Assembly: GCA_021323265.1 (NCBI GenBank)
Contig: JAJTCO010000051.1
Coordinates: 1 to 42,203 of the forward strand
Direction: 5' to 3'
Source: Pseudoduganella sp.
GTDB lineage: Bacteria; Pseudomonadota; Gammaproteobacteria; Burkholderiales; Burkholderiaceae_D
DNA length: 42,203 nucleotides
Below, one piece after another: positions 1 through 8,695 of the stretch. Each line of letters opens with the position of its first letter. Within the stretch, counting starts at the first letter, position 1. Under the pieces are notes generated by a model. It was not told the origin of the DNA. It searched no databases and worked only from the letters and a program-made list of their open reading frames with translations. The position numbers were made by a program, and so were the translations under genes.

Positions 1-930
1 AGTCCACCGCCACTGTTCAAGCAAGGCGCGTCCGCCCGTTTCAAGATGATGGTGTTCGCGTGCATTTCGATCGCGCTGCTGCTGGCCGATTCGCGCATGA
101 ATGCGCTGTCGGCTGTACGGCAGGGCGTCGGCTTTGTCCTCTATCCCTTGCAGAAGGTTGCCCTGCTGCCGCGCGATGCGATGTATGGCATGGGGGAGTA
201 TTTCTCCACGCTGTCCAAGCTGGAACGGCAGGTCAACGCCCTGCAACAGCAGCAGATCGCCGCCTCCCAGGCCTTGCAGCAGGCGCAGCTCTACCAGGCT
301 GAAAACAACCAGCTGCGCAAGCTGCTCGACGCGCAGCAGCGCGTGCCGGGCAAGTCGCAACTGGCCGAGATCCTGTACGAGGCGCGCGATGTCTTCACGC
401 GCAAGGTGATCCTGAACCGTGGCACGCGGCACGGCGTGACGCCCGGTTTGCCGGTGATCGACAACCAGGGCGTGGTGGGGCAGGTGACGCGCGTGTTCCC
501 GCTCACCTCCGAAGTCACCCTGCTGACCGACAAGGAGCAGGCGATTCCCGTGCAGGTGCTGCGCAACGGCCTGCGTTCGGTGGCCATCGGCCGCGGCCAG
601 TCCGGCAACCTGGACCTGCGCTTCATGGCGCCGACGGCCGACGTGGTGGTGGGCGACATCCTGATCACCTCCGGCATCGATGGCGTCTATCCGGCCGGCC
701 TGGCCGTGGCGCGCGTGGTGCAGGTCGAAAGCAATAGCGCCGGCGCGTTCGGCCGCGTGGTGTGCGCGCCGCTGGCGGGCATCGAGCGCAATACGGCCCT
801 GCTGATCCTGATGTCGCTGCCGGAGATGCCGCCGCGCCCGCCGGATGAGGAGCCCGCCGGCAAGCCGAAGAAGAAGGCCAAGGAAGGCGCCGCCGCGCCT
901 GCACCTGCACCGAAGGAAGCGACACGATGA
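1..930 (+). CDS. mreC: Cell shape protein MreC (5' end truncated by window)
   Basis: MreC is a periplasmic scaffold anchored in the inner membrane that links MreB filaments to the PBP2-RodA peptidoglycan synthase. The frame is open from base 1 (it begins SPPPLFKQGASARFK), so the true start lies just outside the window; the ATG at 46 is internal. Next come one membrane segment (about 46-110), a Gln/Leu-rich coiled coil (about 215-340) and the beta-domain core (about 360-800). The tail is rich in Pro, Lys and Ala. The stop overlaps the mreD start by 4 nt (ATGA), which suggests translational coupling. The family and the locus order are unambiguous. Confidence 0.95.
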   Translation, partial: SPPPLFKQGASARFKMMVFACISIALLLADSRMNALSAVRQGVGFVLYPLQKVALLPRDAMYGMGEYFSTLSKLERQVNALQQQQIAASQALQQAQLYQAENNQLRKLLDAQQRVPGKSQLAEILYEARDVFTRKVILNRGTRHGVTPGLPVIDNQGVVGQVTRVFPLTSEVTLLTDKEQAIPVQVLRNGLRSVAIGRGQSGNLDLRFMAPTADVVVGDILITSGIDGVYPAGLAVARVVQVESNSAGAFGRVVCAPLAGIERNTALLILMSLPEMPPRPPDEEPAGKPKKKAKEGAAAPAPAPKEATR

Positions 931-1439
931 ACCGTCCACAATACATCCTGCTGCCGGTCAGCCCCTTGTTCATCGCGTTCAGCCTCCTGTGCGCGGTGCT
1001 GCTGAACATGCTGCCCTGGGGCCGCTTCATCGCCGCCCCGGACTTCGTGGCGCTGACCCTGGTGTTCTGGGGCGTGCACCAGCCGCGCAAGGTCGGCATC
1101 GGCACCGCCTTCTTCCTTGGCCTGCTGATGGACGTGCACGACGCCTCGCTGCTGGGCGAGAACGCGCTGGCGTACACGCTGCTGTCCTATTTCGCCATCA
1201 TGCTGCACCGCCGGATCCTGTGGTTCCGCGTCACCACCCAGATCCTGCACGTGCTGCCGCTGCTGCTGCTGGCGCAAACGGTGCAGATGGTGGTGCGCTT
1301 CATGGTGGCGGGCAAGTTCCCCGGCTGGTTCTTCTTCATCGAAAGCCTGGTCGCCGCACTGCTGTGGCCACTGGCGACGATGTTGCTGCTGGCGCCGCAG
1401 CGCCGCTCCGTGGATAAAGACCACACGCGTCCGATCTGA
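927..1439 (+). CDS. mreD: Rod shape-determining protein MreD
   Basis: Integral inner-membrane partner of MreC in the rod complex. The 170-residue product is almost wholly hydrophobic, with about five predicted membrane segments and a short charged C-terminus, as usual for MreD. It starts inside the mreC stop (ATGA), and its own stop lies 2 nt before mrdA, so it is an inner gene of the operon. The family has little sequence conservation; the call rests on size, topology and its place between mreC and the PBP2 gene. Confidence 0.93.
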   Translation: MNRPQYILLPVSPLFIAFSLLCAVLLNMLPWGRFIAAPDFVALTLVFWGVHQPRKVGIGTAFFLGLLMDVHDASLLGENALAYTLLSYFAIMLHRRILWFRVTTQILHVLPLLLLAQTVQMVVRFMVAGKFPGWFFFIESLVAALLWPLATMLLLAPQRRSVDKDHTRPI

Positions 1440-1441
1440 GC

Positions 1442-3508
1442 ATGACCGAATTCAAGAATACAGAGCAAGACCTGCACCGCTTCCGGGTGCGCCTGACCGT
1501 GCTCGGCGGGCTGGTCTTCGTTTGCTTCGCGCTGCTGCTGGCGCGCTTCATCTGGCTGCAGGTGATCAAGCACGATGACTACATCGCCAAGGCCGAAGGC
1601 AACCGCATTGCCGTGGTGCCGATCGTGCCGAACCGCGGCCTGATCCTCGACCGCAATGGCGTGGTGTTGGCCCGTAACTATTCGGCGATCACGCTGGAGA
1701 TCACGCCGTCCAAGTTAGAGCAGCCGCTGGAGGAAGTGATCGACGAGCTGGCCAAGCTGGTGGAGATCACGCCGAAGGACCGGCGCCGCTTCAGAAAGCT
1801 GATGGAGGAGTCCAAGGGCTTCACCAGCGTCCCGCTGCGCAGCCGCCTGAGCGACGAAGAGGTGGCGCGCTTTACCGCCAACCGCTTCCGTTTTGCCGGC
1901 GTGGACATCCAGGCGCGCCTGTTCCGCCAGTATCCGCTGGGCGAGGCGGCGTCGCACGTGATCGGCTACATCGGCCGCATCAACCAGGCCGAAGCCAAGG
2001 CGCTGGAAGGCACCGAGTACGAGGCCAATTACAACGGCACCGAGCATATCGGCAAGGAAGGCCTGGAGAAGAGCTACGAGCGTCAACTGCACGGCATCAC
2101 CGGCTACGAGGAAGTCGAGCGCACCGCCGGCGGCCGCGCCATCCGCACGCTGTCGCGCACACCGGCCACGCCGGGCGCCAACCTGATCCTGTCGATCGAC
2201 ATCGAACTGCAGAAGATCGCGGAAGAAGCCTTCGGCGAATACCGCGGCGCGCTGGTGGCGATCGAGCCGAGCACCGGCGACGTGCTGGCCTTCGTCTCGC
2301 GCCCCGGCTACGACCCCAACCTGTTCGTGGACGGCATCGACACGCAAAGCTGGAACGAGCTCAATACCTCGCTCGACAAGCCGCTGATGAACCGGCCGCT
2401 GTCCGGCACCTACGCGCCCGGCTCCACCTTCAAGCCGTTCATGGCGCTGGCGGCGCTGGAGACGGGCAAGCGCACGCCCAGCCAGGCCATCCATGATCCC
2501 GGCTTCTTCTACCTCGGCTCGCACAAGTTCCGCGACGACGTGGTGGGCGGCCACGGCACCGTGGACATGCGCAAGTCCATCGTCGTGTCGTGCAACACCT
2601 ATTACTACATCCTGGGCCGCGACATGGGGATCGACCTGATCCACGACTTCATGAAGCCCTTCGGCTTCGGCCAGCTGACCGGCATCGACCTGGAGAACGA
2701 GAAGAAGGGCGTGCTGCCGTCGCAGGAATGGAAGCGCAGCCGCTACAAGAAGAACCCGCAGGCCGGCAAGTGGGTGGGCGGCGACACCATTTCCGTTTCC
2801 AACGGCTCCGGCTACAACAACTACACCCCGTTGCAGGTGGCGCACGCGGTGGCCAACCTGGCCAACAACGGCGTCGTGATGAAGCCGCACCTGGTCAAGA
2901 TCATCGAGGACGGCGGCAGCCGCAAGCGCACCCTGACGGTGCCCAAGGAAAGCTACCGCATCCCGCTCAAGCAGGAAAACATCGACTTCATCAAGGAGGC
3001 CATGGTGGGCGTGACGACAGTGCCCGGCGCCACCGGCTACCGCGCCTTCCAGGGCGCGCAGTACAGCGTGGGCGGCAAGACCGGCACCGCGCAGGTGGTG
3101 GCGATCAAGGCCAACGAGAAGTACAACGCCGCCAAGCTGGCCGAACGCCTGCGCGACAACGCCTGGTTCACCGCCTTCGCGCCGGCCGACAAGCCCAAGA
3201 TCGTGCTGGCGCTGATCGTGGAGAACGCCGGCTTCGGTGGCGCCGTGGCGGCGCCGATTGCGCGTAAAGTGCTCGATTACTGGCTGTTGGGCAAGCGCCC
3301 GACGGAAAAGGAAACCACCAAGGTGCCGAAGGAAGATGCGGTCACGGTGCCGGTGGAAGACTTGCCGGCGGCCGACGTGGAAGCAGCCGCCGAGCACCGC
3401 GCAGCGCAGCAGCAGGGGGAGGGGAGCGGCCAGCAGCCAGGGCCGGCACCGGCGCCCGCGCCGGCCGAGCCGAAGCCGCCGCCCGGCCCGCCGCGCAAGA
3501 GAGAGTAA
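1442..3508 (+). CDS. mrdA: Penicillin-binding protein 2 (peptidoglycan DD-transpeptidase)
   Basis: Class B PBP that crosslinks the glycan strands made by RodA during sidewall elongation. One N-terminal membrane anchor (about residues 17-41) is followed by the dimerisation/pedestal domain and the transpeptidase domain. The catalytic motifs are all visible: S328-T-F-K331 (nucleophile Ser328), S383-C-N385 and K546-T-G548. The 688-residue length is a little above the usual ~630 because of a Pro/Ala/Glu-rich tail after about residue 620. It sits 2 nt after mreD and 9 nt before rodA. Confidence 0.97.
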   Translation: MTEFKNTEQDLHRFRVRLTVLGGLVFVCFALLLARFIWLQVIKHDDYIAKAEGNRIAVVPIVPNRGLILDRNGVVLARNYSAITLEITPSKLEQPLEEVIDELAKLVEITPKDRRRFRKLMEESKGFTSVPLRSRLSDEEVARFTANRFRFAGVDIQARLFRQYPLGEAASHVIGYIGRINQAEAKALEGTEYEANYNGTEHIGKEGLEKSYERQLHGITGYEEVERTAGGRAIRTLSRTPATPGANLILSIDIELQKIAEEAFGEYRGALVAIEPSTGDVLAFVSRPGYDPNLFVDGIDTQSWNELNTSLDKPLMNRPLSGTYAPGSTFKPFMALAALETGKRTPSQAIHDPGFFYLGSHKFRDDVVGGHGTVDMRKSIVVSCNTYYYILGRDMGIDLIHDFMKPFGFGQLTGIDLENEKKGVLPSQEWKRSRYKKNPQAGKWVGGDTISVSNGSGYNNYTPLQVAHAVANLANNGVVMKPHLVKIIEDGGSRKRTLTVPKESYRIPLKQENIDFIKEAMVGVTTVPGATGYRAFQGAQYSVGGKTGTAQVVAIKANEKYNAAKLAERLRDNAWFTAFAPADKPKIVLALIVENAGFGGAVAAPIARKVLDYWLLGKRPTEKETTKVPKEDAVTVPVEDLPAADVEAAAEHRAAQQQGEGSGQQPGPAPAPAPAEPKPPPGPPRKRE

Positions 3509-3517
3509 GGAGGCAGC

Positions 3518-4633
3518 ATGCCGATCAATGAAAGGCGTTCACTGTGGCGGCGCATGCGCCCCTATGTGACGGTGTTTGACGGGCCGCTGATGCTGGTCAT
3601 CGTGCTACTGCTGACGACCAGCCTGGTGGCACTGTACTCGGCCAGCATCGGGATTCCAGGCAAGATGGAGGACCAGCTGCGCAATATCGCCATGTCTTTC
3701 CTGGTGATGTGGGTGGTGGCCAATATCTCGCCGCAGAACATGATGCGCATTGCGGTGCCGGCCTACGTGGTGACGGTGGCGCTGCTGGTGGCGGTGGCGC
3801 TGTTCGGCACCATCAAGCTGGGAGCGCGGCGCTGGCTGAACCTGGGCTTTGCGCAGATCCAGCCTTCGGAGTTCGCCAAGATCGCGGTGCCGCTGATGCT
3901 GGCCTGGTACTTCCAGCAGCGTAACGGCCAGCTGCGCTGGCCGGCGTATGCGCTGGGGGCCACCCTGCTGATGGTGCCGGTGTTCCTGGTCGCGCGCCAG
4001 CCCGACCTGGGCACCTCGCTGCTGGTGGTGGCCGCCGGGGCCTGCGTGATCTTCCTGGCCGGCCTGTCGTGGAAGGCCATCGCGGCGCTGCTGGCGCTGG
4101 GGGCGGCCTGCCTGCCGGTGGCCTGGTCCATGCTGCACGATTACCAGCGCGAGCGCGTCATGACGCTGATCGATCCCACCTCCGATCCGCTGGGCAAGGG
4201 CTTCCACATCCTGCAGTCGACCATCGCGATCGGTTCCGGCGGCGTGACCGGCAAGGGCTGGACGCAAGGCACGCAGGCGCACCTGGAGTTCGTGCCGGAG
4301 CGCACCACCGACTTCATCTTTGCCGTGTACTCGGAGGAGTTCGGCCTGATCGGCAACCTGTTCCTGATGATGCTCTACCTGCTGCTGATCGGGCGCGGCC
4401 TGATGATCGCCTCCGGCGCGCCCAACCTGTTTACGCGCCTGCTGGCCGGCGCCATCACCATGATCTTCTTCACCTACGCCTTCGTCAACATGGGCATGGT
4501 GAGCGGCATCCTGCCGGTGGTGGGGGTGCCGCTGCCGTTCATGAGCTATGGCGGCACGGCGTTGCTGACGCTGGGCCTGGCCTCGGGCATCCTGATGTCG
4601 ATCCAGCGCCATAGAAAGCTGGTGCAGACATGA
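3518..4633 (+). CDS. rodA: Peptidoglycan glycosyltransferase RodA (SEDS family)
   Basis: SEDS-family polymerase that extends glycan strands from lipid II with PBP2 during elongation. The 371-residue protein has about ten membrane segments and the typical large periplasmic loop with LEFVPERTTDFIFAV; Asp265 aligns by motif with the catalytic Asp of the family. An excellent ribosome site (AAGGAGG) lies just upstream of the ATG. The stop overlaps the rlpA start (ATGATG), so rodA and rlpA are probably translationally coupled. Its position after mrdA separates it from the paralogue FtsW. Confidence 0.96.
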   Translation: MPINERRSLWRRMRPYVTVFDGPLMLVIVLLLTTSLVALYSASIGIPGKMEDQLRNIAMSFLVMWVVANISPQNMMRIAVPAYVVTVALLVAVALFGTIKLGARRWLNLGFAQIQPSEFAKIAVPLMLAWYFQQRNGQLRWPAYALGATLLMVPVFLVARQPDLGTSLLVVAAGACVIFLAGLSWKAIAALLALGAACLPVAWSMLHDYQRERVMTLIDPTSDPLGKGFHILQSTIAIGSGGVTGKGWTQGTQAHLEFVPERTTDFIFAVYSEEFGLIGNLFLMMLYLLLIGRGLMIASGAPNLFTRLLAGAITMIFFTYAFVNMGMVSGILPVVGVPLPFMSYGGTALLTLGLASGILMSIQRHRKLVQT

Positions 4634-5634
4634 TGCGCGCCTTGCGACTCCTGCCCCTGGCGGCAGCCGCGCTGCTGGCCGCCTGCGGCACCACCAGCAC
4701 GCCGACCGAACCGGCGCCGCGCAAGGGCGCCACGCCGATCACGGTCAAGCCGCAGCCGGCCATTCCGGTGCTGCCGCCAGCCGGCTCTGGGCGCGGCGGC
4801 TATTACCAGGACGACGGCCCGGGCGAGAATCCGCCGGCAGGCCTGCTGGAGACGCCGGACGCGGAGGTGCGCAACGATCCGCTGCGCCCCGGCTCGAACA
4901 AGCCGTATGTCGTCTTCGGCAAGACCTACAAGCCGATCCCGCTCGGCTCCAATTTCAGGCAGCGCGGGCCGGGAACCTGGTACGGCAAGAAATTCCACGG
5001 CCAGCGCACCTCGTCCGGCGAACTGTACGACATGTACAAGATGACGGCGGCGCATCCGACGCTGCCGATTCCGTCCTACGCGCGCGTCACCAACCTTGGC
5101 AACGGCAATTCGGTGGTGGTGCGCATCAACGACCGCGGCCCTTTCCATTCCACGCGCATCATCGACGTGTCCTATACGGCGGCGCTCAAGCTCGGCTTGC
5201 TGGTCAACGGCAGCAGCCAGCTGGAAGTGGTGCACCTGACACCGGACGACATCGAGCGCATGATCGCCGCGCGCAAGGCGGGCGGCCAGGCGGTGGCGGC
5301 GGCCCCTGCGCCGGCGCCTGCGCAGACGATGCCCAAGGCGGCGCCCATGCTGGCCTCGGCCGACGGCGCGGAACAGGCCAAGGCCATGCTGGTGGGCGGC
5401 GCGCCGGCGCCGGGCTTCTACCTGCAGCTCGGTTCGTATTCGCGCGCCGATGGCGCGGACGGCCTGCGCAAGCGGCTCGCGTCGGCCGATCCCGACATCA
5501 GGCTGGACGTGGAGCAGGCGGGCAAGTTCTATCGCCTGTTTGCCGGCCCGTACGCCAGCCGCGACGAGGCGCAGGCCGCGGGCAAGGCGCTGCCCGCCGG
5601 CCTGAAGCTCAAGCCCATCGTTATCGAGCGTTAG
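4630..5634 (+). CDS. rlpA: Septal-ring lytic transglycosylase RlpA (lipoprotein, DPBB + SPOR)
   Basis: Outer-membrane lipoprotein; RlpA homologues cleave denuded glycan strands at the division site. A short signal peptide ends in a lipobox LAAC with Cys19. The double-psi beta-barrel domain (about residues 113-200) shows SSGE (Glu131), AAHP (His142) and NDRGP (Asp168), the conserved active-site set of active RlpA. An Ala/Pro linker leads to a C-terminal SPOR domain (about 255-334) that would bind denuded glycans. It is the last gene of the elongasome operon. Its 3' end overlaps the convergent SPOR gene by 14 nt. Confidence 0.94.
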   Translation: MMRALRLLPLAAAALLAACGTTSTPTEPAPRKGATPITVKPQPAIPVLPPAGSGRGGYYQDDGPGENPPAGLLETPDAEVRNDPLRPGSNKPYVVFGKTYKPIPLGSNFRQRGPGTWYGKKFHGQRTSSGELYDMYKMTAAHPTLPIPSYARVTNLGNGNSVVVRINDRGPFHSTRIIDVSYTAALKLGLLVNGSSQLEVVHLTPDDIERMIAARKAGGQAVAAAPAPAPAQTMPKAAPMLASADGAEQAKAMLVGGAPAPGFYLQLGSYSRADGADGLRKRLASADPDIRLDVEQAGKFYRLFAGPYASRDEAQAAGKALPAGLKLKPIVIER

Positions 5635-6313
5635 TGCAGGCGCGGGTTTCCTGCTCGGGGAACCTGGCCAGCAGCTTGGCGATGCGCGCCTTGGTTTCCT
5701 CGCTGATGTCGCGGAACTGGTAGAACAGCTGCTTGTTGGCGCTGTAGCGCGGCGCCACGCGGGCGCCTTGCACGCCTTGCTTGGTGAGCGTTGCCAGTTG
5801 CGACTGTGCCGCGTTCTCGGTGCGGAACACGCCCAGCGAAATGCCCCAGCGCAGCGGCGAGCTGTCGTTCATCACGAAGAAATTGCTGATGCCCAGGCTG
5901 CGCAGCTCGTCGGCCTTCTTCTCGGCCGCAGCGCGGCTGCCTTGCGGCGGAATGTGCACGATATAGCTGGAAATCTCCTGGCCCGGCAGATTGCGGCGCT
6001 GCTGGCGGTCGCCCAGGGCCAGCGGCGCCAGGCGCTCCTCGAACCTGCGCGCGTCGGGCAGCAGGAAGTTACCCACCTCCAGGCAGGCGATGGCGGCGGG
6101 TTCGTCGCGCGGCACGGGGGCGGGCGGCGCCACGGCAGCGGCGGCGGCTTCGGCGCGGCTGGCGCTGATCAGCTGCAGCTTGTCGGCCTGGTGCTGGCGC
6201 TGCAGGCGCGCCGGTTCGTGCTCGCTGCCGCTGAACTGGCCGAGGTAGCCTTTGCCGTATGCGAACAGGGCGGCATTGGCGGCAAGCAGCAGGGCAAAGA
6301 TCAGTTTCAGCAC
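5621..6313 (-). CDS. SPOR domain-containing membrane protein
   Basis: 230-residue protein with one N-terminal membrane segment (about residues 2-20) and a central/C-terminal SPOR-like region (about 115-190, beginning SSYIVHIPPQGSRAAAEKKA). It would sit in the inner membrane with the SPOR domain in the periplasm. The start is GTG at 6313, supported by GGAG seven bases upstream. It lies 16 nt after coaX and is probably the last gene of that operon. It converges on rlpA with overlapping stop regions. The exact role is unknown; SPOR proteins usually localise to denuded septal glycan. Confidence 0.85.
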   Translation of the reverse strand: MLKLIFALLLAANAALFAYGKGYLGQFSGSEHEPARLQRQHQADKLQLISASRAEAAAAAVAPPAPVPRDEPAAIACLEVGNFLLPDARRFEERLAPLALGDRQQRRNLPGQEISSYIVHIPPQGSRAAAEKKADELRSLGISNFFVMNDSSPLRWGISLGVFRTENAAQSQLATLTKQGVQGARVAPRYSANKQLFYQFRDISEETKARIAKLLARFPEQETRACTNAR

Positions 6314-6329
6314 GGGGACTCCATCCAGG

Positions 6330-7109
6330 TCAGGCGCTGCGCAGGGCGGCGTGCAGGCCCATCATCACAATGTTTTCGATATGGCGGTGCGGCACCGGGA
6401 GCGCCGGTGCGACGTAGGGCGCGGCGCCGCCTGAAATGATACATGCTGCCGCCTGGTGCAGCTCATAGGCGCGTTCAATCGCGCCGGCCTGGGCCGCCAG
6501 GCAGCCGGTCAGGATGGCGTCGTCGGTATTGTCGGCGAAGCCGGCCGGCAGCGGGCTGCCCGGCTTGATCTGCGGCAGCTGGGCGGTGTTGCGCGCCAGG
6601 CTGCTGGCCATCAGGCCCAGGCCCGGCAGGATCATGCCGCCCAGGAACTGGCCGTCGGCCGTGATGGCGTCGATGGTGGTGGCGGTGCCGCAGTTGGCCA
6701 CCACGATGGCCTGGCCGGGCGCCAGCGCATGGGCGCCGATGGCGGCGGCGAAACGGTCGCAGCCCAGCTGGGCGGGGTTGCGGTAGCCGTTGCGCACGCC
6801 GGCGCGCTGCGCGACGGAGGCAAACCATTCGATGGCGCCGGGCGCAATGCCCAGCTGCGGCGCGGCCAGCCATTGCGCCAGCAGGTCGCGCACGCCGGGA
6901 CCGGCCACGTTGGCGATCAGTACGCGGCCGATGGCGCCCGGCGCGGACGCGGCGCCGGCCAGGGCGGCGCCCAGCGCTGCCGGCAAGGCTGCGGCGTCGG
7001 CGTGCAGGTGGGCGCCCTGCGCCAGCCAGTCGCCCAGGATGGCGCCGCGCGCGGCCAGGGCCCATTTGATGCGGGTGTTGCCGGCGTCAATCAGCAGGTC
7101 GTGCGTCAT
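6330..7109 (-). CDS. coaX: Type III pantothenate kinase
   Basis: Phosphorylates pantothenate, the first step of coenzyme A synthesis. The 259-residue product starts MTHDLLIDAGNTRIKW, carrying the family's N-terminal phosphate-binding motif. GCDRFAAAIGA and NCGTATTID follow, matching the other conserved CoaX motifs of the ASKHA fold. The start at 7109 is chosen because ATG overlaps the birA stop (ATGA) and the protein begins exactly at the family motif. A longer open frame continues upstream, but it is only a shadow of birA. Confidence 0.95.
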   Translation of the reverse strand: MTHDLLIDAGNTRIKWALAARGAILGDWLAQGAHLHADAAALPAALGAALAGAASAPGAIGRVLIANVAGPGVRDLLAQWLAAPQLGIAPGAIEWFASVAQRAGVRNGYRNPAQLGCDRFAAAIGAHALAPGQAIVVANCGTATTIDAITADGQFLGGMILPGLGLMASSLARNTAQLPQIKPGSPLPAGFADNTDDAILTGCLAAQAGAIERAYELHQAAACIISGGAAPYVAPALPVPHRHIENIVMMGLHAALRSA

Positions 7110-7921
7110 GGCGCCAGCCTCAGCGAGACGTCGCCCGACAGCACGGCGACGCGGCCGGCCGGCGTGTCGAGCAGCAGGCGGCCCTGTTCGTCCACGCCGG
7201 CGGCCAGGCCTTCCTGCTGGACGGCGCCCTGGTCGAGCAGGCGCACCGGCTGGCCGCGCCAGGCCTGCAGCGCGTTCCAGCGCTCGCTGAAGGCGGCAAA
7301 GCCGGTATCGTCGAACTCGGCCAGCACGGCGCACAGGCGGCTGAGCAGCTGCGCCAGCAGCACGTTGCGGTCCATTTGCGCCAGCCAGGGCGCGGACGAG
7401 ACGTCGCGTCCGATGGCCGCTTCCAGTGCGTCGGGCATCAGGAGGTTCATGCCGCAGCCGACCACCGCCCAGATCGTGCCGTCGGGCGCGGCCTGGGTTT
7501 CGACCAGGATGCCGGCCAGCTTGGCGCCATCCTTCAGCACGTCGTTCGGCCACTTCAGCTGGACCGGCACGCCCAGCCCGGCCAGGGTTTCCGCAACGGC
7601 CACGCCGACGGCCAGCGGCAAGCCCACCATGCGCTGCAGGGGCGCGCGGAAGGGCCAGGCGAGCGAGAAGGTCAGCGAGGCGCCCGGCGCGGACAGCCAG
7701 CTGCGCCCGGCGCGCCCGCGTCCGGCGCTCTGGTGCTCGGCCACGCGCAGCAAGGGGCCGCGCAAGGTGGCGCCGCCGGCGGGCGCAGCGAGCGAAGGCA
7801 CGCGCGCCAGCAGGTCGGCGTTGGTGGAGCCGGTTTCCTCGACCACTTCGAGCGCGACATGCGAGGCGCTGGCCGCCAGCAGGGCGCGCATGGTGTCGGC
7901 GCAAAGCGGGGCCGCGCTCAT
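7106..7921 (-). CDS. birA: Biotin--[acetyl-CoA-carboxylase] ligase
   Basis: Makes biotinyl-AMP and transfers biotin to the carrier protein of acetyl-CoA carboxylase. The motif GRGRAGRSW (about residues 67-75) is the biotinyl-AMP binding loop, and LKWPNDV and the small C-terminal domain are present. There is no N-terminal winged helix, so this is a class I ligase and not a repressor as in E. coli. The start at 7921 overlaps the SDR stop (ATGA) and is preferred over an upstream in-frame start at 8023. It is followed by coaX with the same 4-nt overlap; birA-coaX pairing is common in betaproteobacteria. Confidence 0.95.
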   Translation of the reverse strand: MSAAPLCADTMRALLAASASHVALEVVEETGSTNADLLARVPSLAAPAGGATLRGPLLRVAEHQSAGRGRAGRSWLSAPGASLTFSLAWPFRAPLQRMVGLPLAVGVAVAETLAGLGVPVQLKWPNDVLKDGAKLAGILVETQAAPDGTIWAVVGCGMNLLMPDALEAAIGRDVSSAPWLAQMDRNVLLAQLLSRLCAVLAEFDDTGFAAFSERWNALQAWRGQPVRLLDQGAVQQEGLAAGVDEQGRLLLDTPAGRVAVLSGDVSLRLAP

Positions 7922-8691
7922 GGCGCGCTCCGGCGCGCCTTGTGCGGCGCCTTGGCGAAAGCCCGGTCGTACAGCCAGTTCGGCAGCGCCCGCAGCAGGC
8001 GCGCCACCAGGCCCATTTGCCAAGGGATCACGCGGTAGCTGTCGCCGCGCTCGATGCTGCGCGCCGCGGCGGCGGCGAAATCGGCCGGGCGCATCAGGAA
8101 CGGCATGGCGTACTTGTTCTTCTGTGTCATGGGGGTATCGATATAGCCGGGGGCGACGGTGACGACCTTGACGGCGCTGGCGCGCAGCTCGACCCGCAGC
8201 GACTCGCAGTAGACGCGCACGGCGGCCTTGGAGGCGCTGTAGGCGCCGCCGCCGGGCAGGCCGCGCACGCCGGCCACGCTGCCGATGCCCACCAGCCGCG
8301 CCGGCGTGCCCTGCGCGCGCATGGGCGCCACGAATGGGGCGAAGGTGGCGACGGTGGCCGTGACGTTGGTGGCGACGATCGCTTCGAACACGGGCAGGTC
8401 TTGCGCCAGTTCGGTGATGGTGCCGTGCGAGATGCCCGCGCTGGCGATGACGATGTCGCAGCCGCCCGCATGGGCCAGGAAGTCTTCGGCCGCCGCGCGC
8501 ACGGCGGCGTGGTCGGTGACGTCGGCGGGGTAGGCGCGGTGCAGCTGCGGGTTGGGCAGGGTGGCGACCAGCGCCGCCAGCGCATCGCCGCGGCGCGCCA
8601 GAAGGCCGAGCGTGCAGCCCTGCGCGGCGTAGTGCGCCGCCAGGGCCGCTCCGATGCCGCTCGAGGCGCCGGTGATGAAGACGCGTTTCAA
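7918..8691 (-). CDS. Short-chain dehydrogenase/reductase (SDR)
   Basis: Classical SDR of 257 residues with a Rossmann fold. The cofactor motif TGASSGIG (7-14), Asn109, Ser138 and the YSASK catalytic motif (Tyr151, Lys155) are all present, so it should be an active NAD(P)(H)-dependent oxidoreductase. Arg33-Arg34 just after the second beta-strand suggests NADPH preference (inference). The substrate cannot be told. It lies 4 nt downstream of dsbA and overlaps birA by 4 nt, so it shares their transcript. Confidence 0.9.
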   Translation of the reverse strand: MKRVFITGASSGIGAALAAHYAAQGCTLGLLARRGDALAALVATLPNPQLHRAYPADVTDHAAVRAAAEDFLAHAGGCDIVIASAGISHGTITELAQDLPVFEAIVATNVTATVATFAPFVAPMRAQGTPARLVGIGSVAGVRGLPGGGAYSASKAAVRVYCESLRVELRASAVKVVTVAPGYIDTPMTQKNKYAMPFLMRPADFAAAAARSIERGDSYRVIPWQMGLVARLLRALPNWLYDRAFAKAPHKARRSAP

Positions 8692-8695
8692 GGCC

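Noticed and set aside
1715..3397. 560-codon open frame antisense to mrdA
   Set aside because: Same shadow effect; low-complexity product opposite a fully conserved PBP2.
7110..7904. Upstream extension of the coaX frame into birA (524-codon ORF)
   Set aside because: The extension is an off-frame reading of birA; the CoaX family motif begins exactly at the ATG at 7109.
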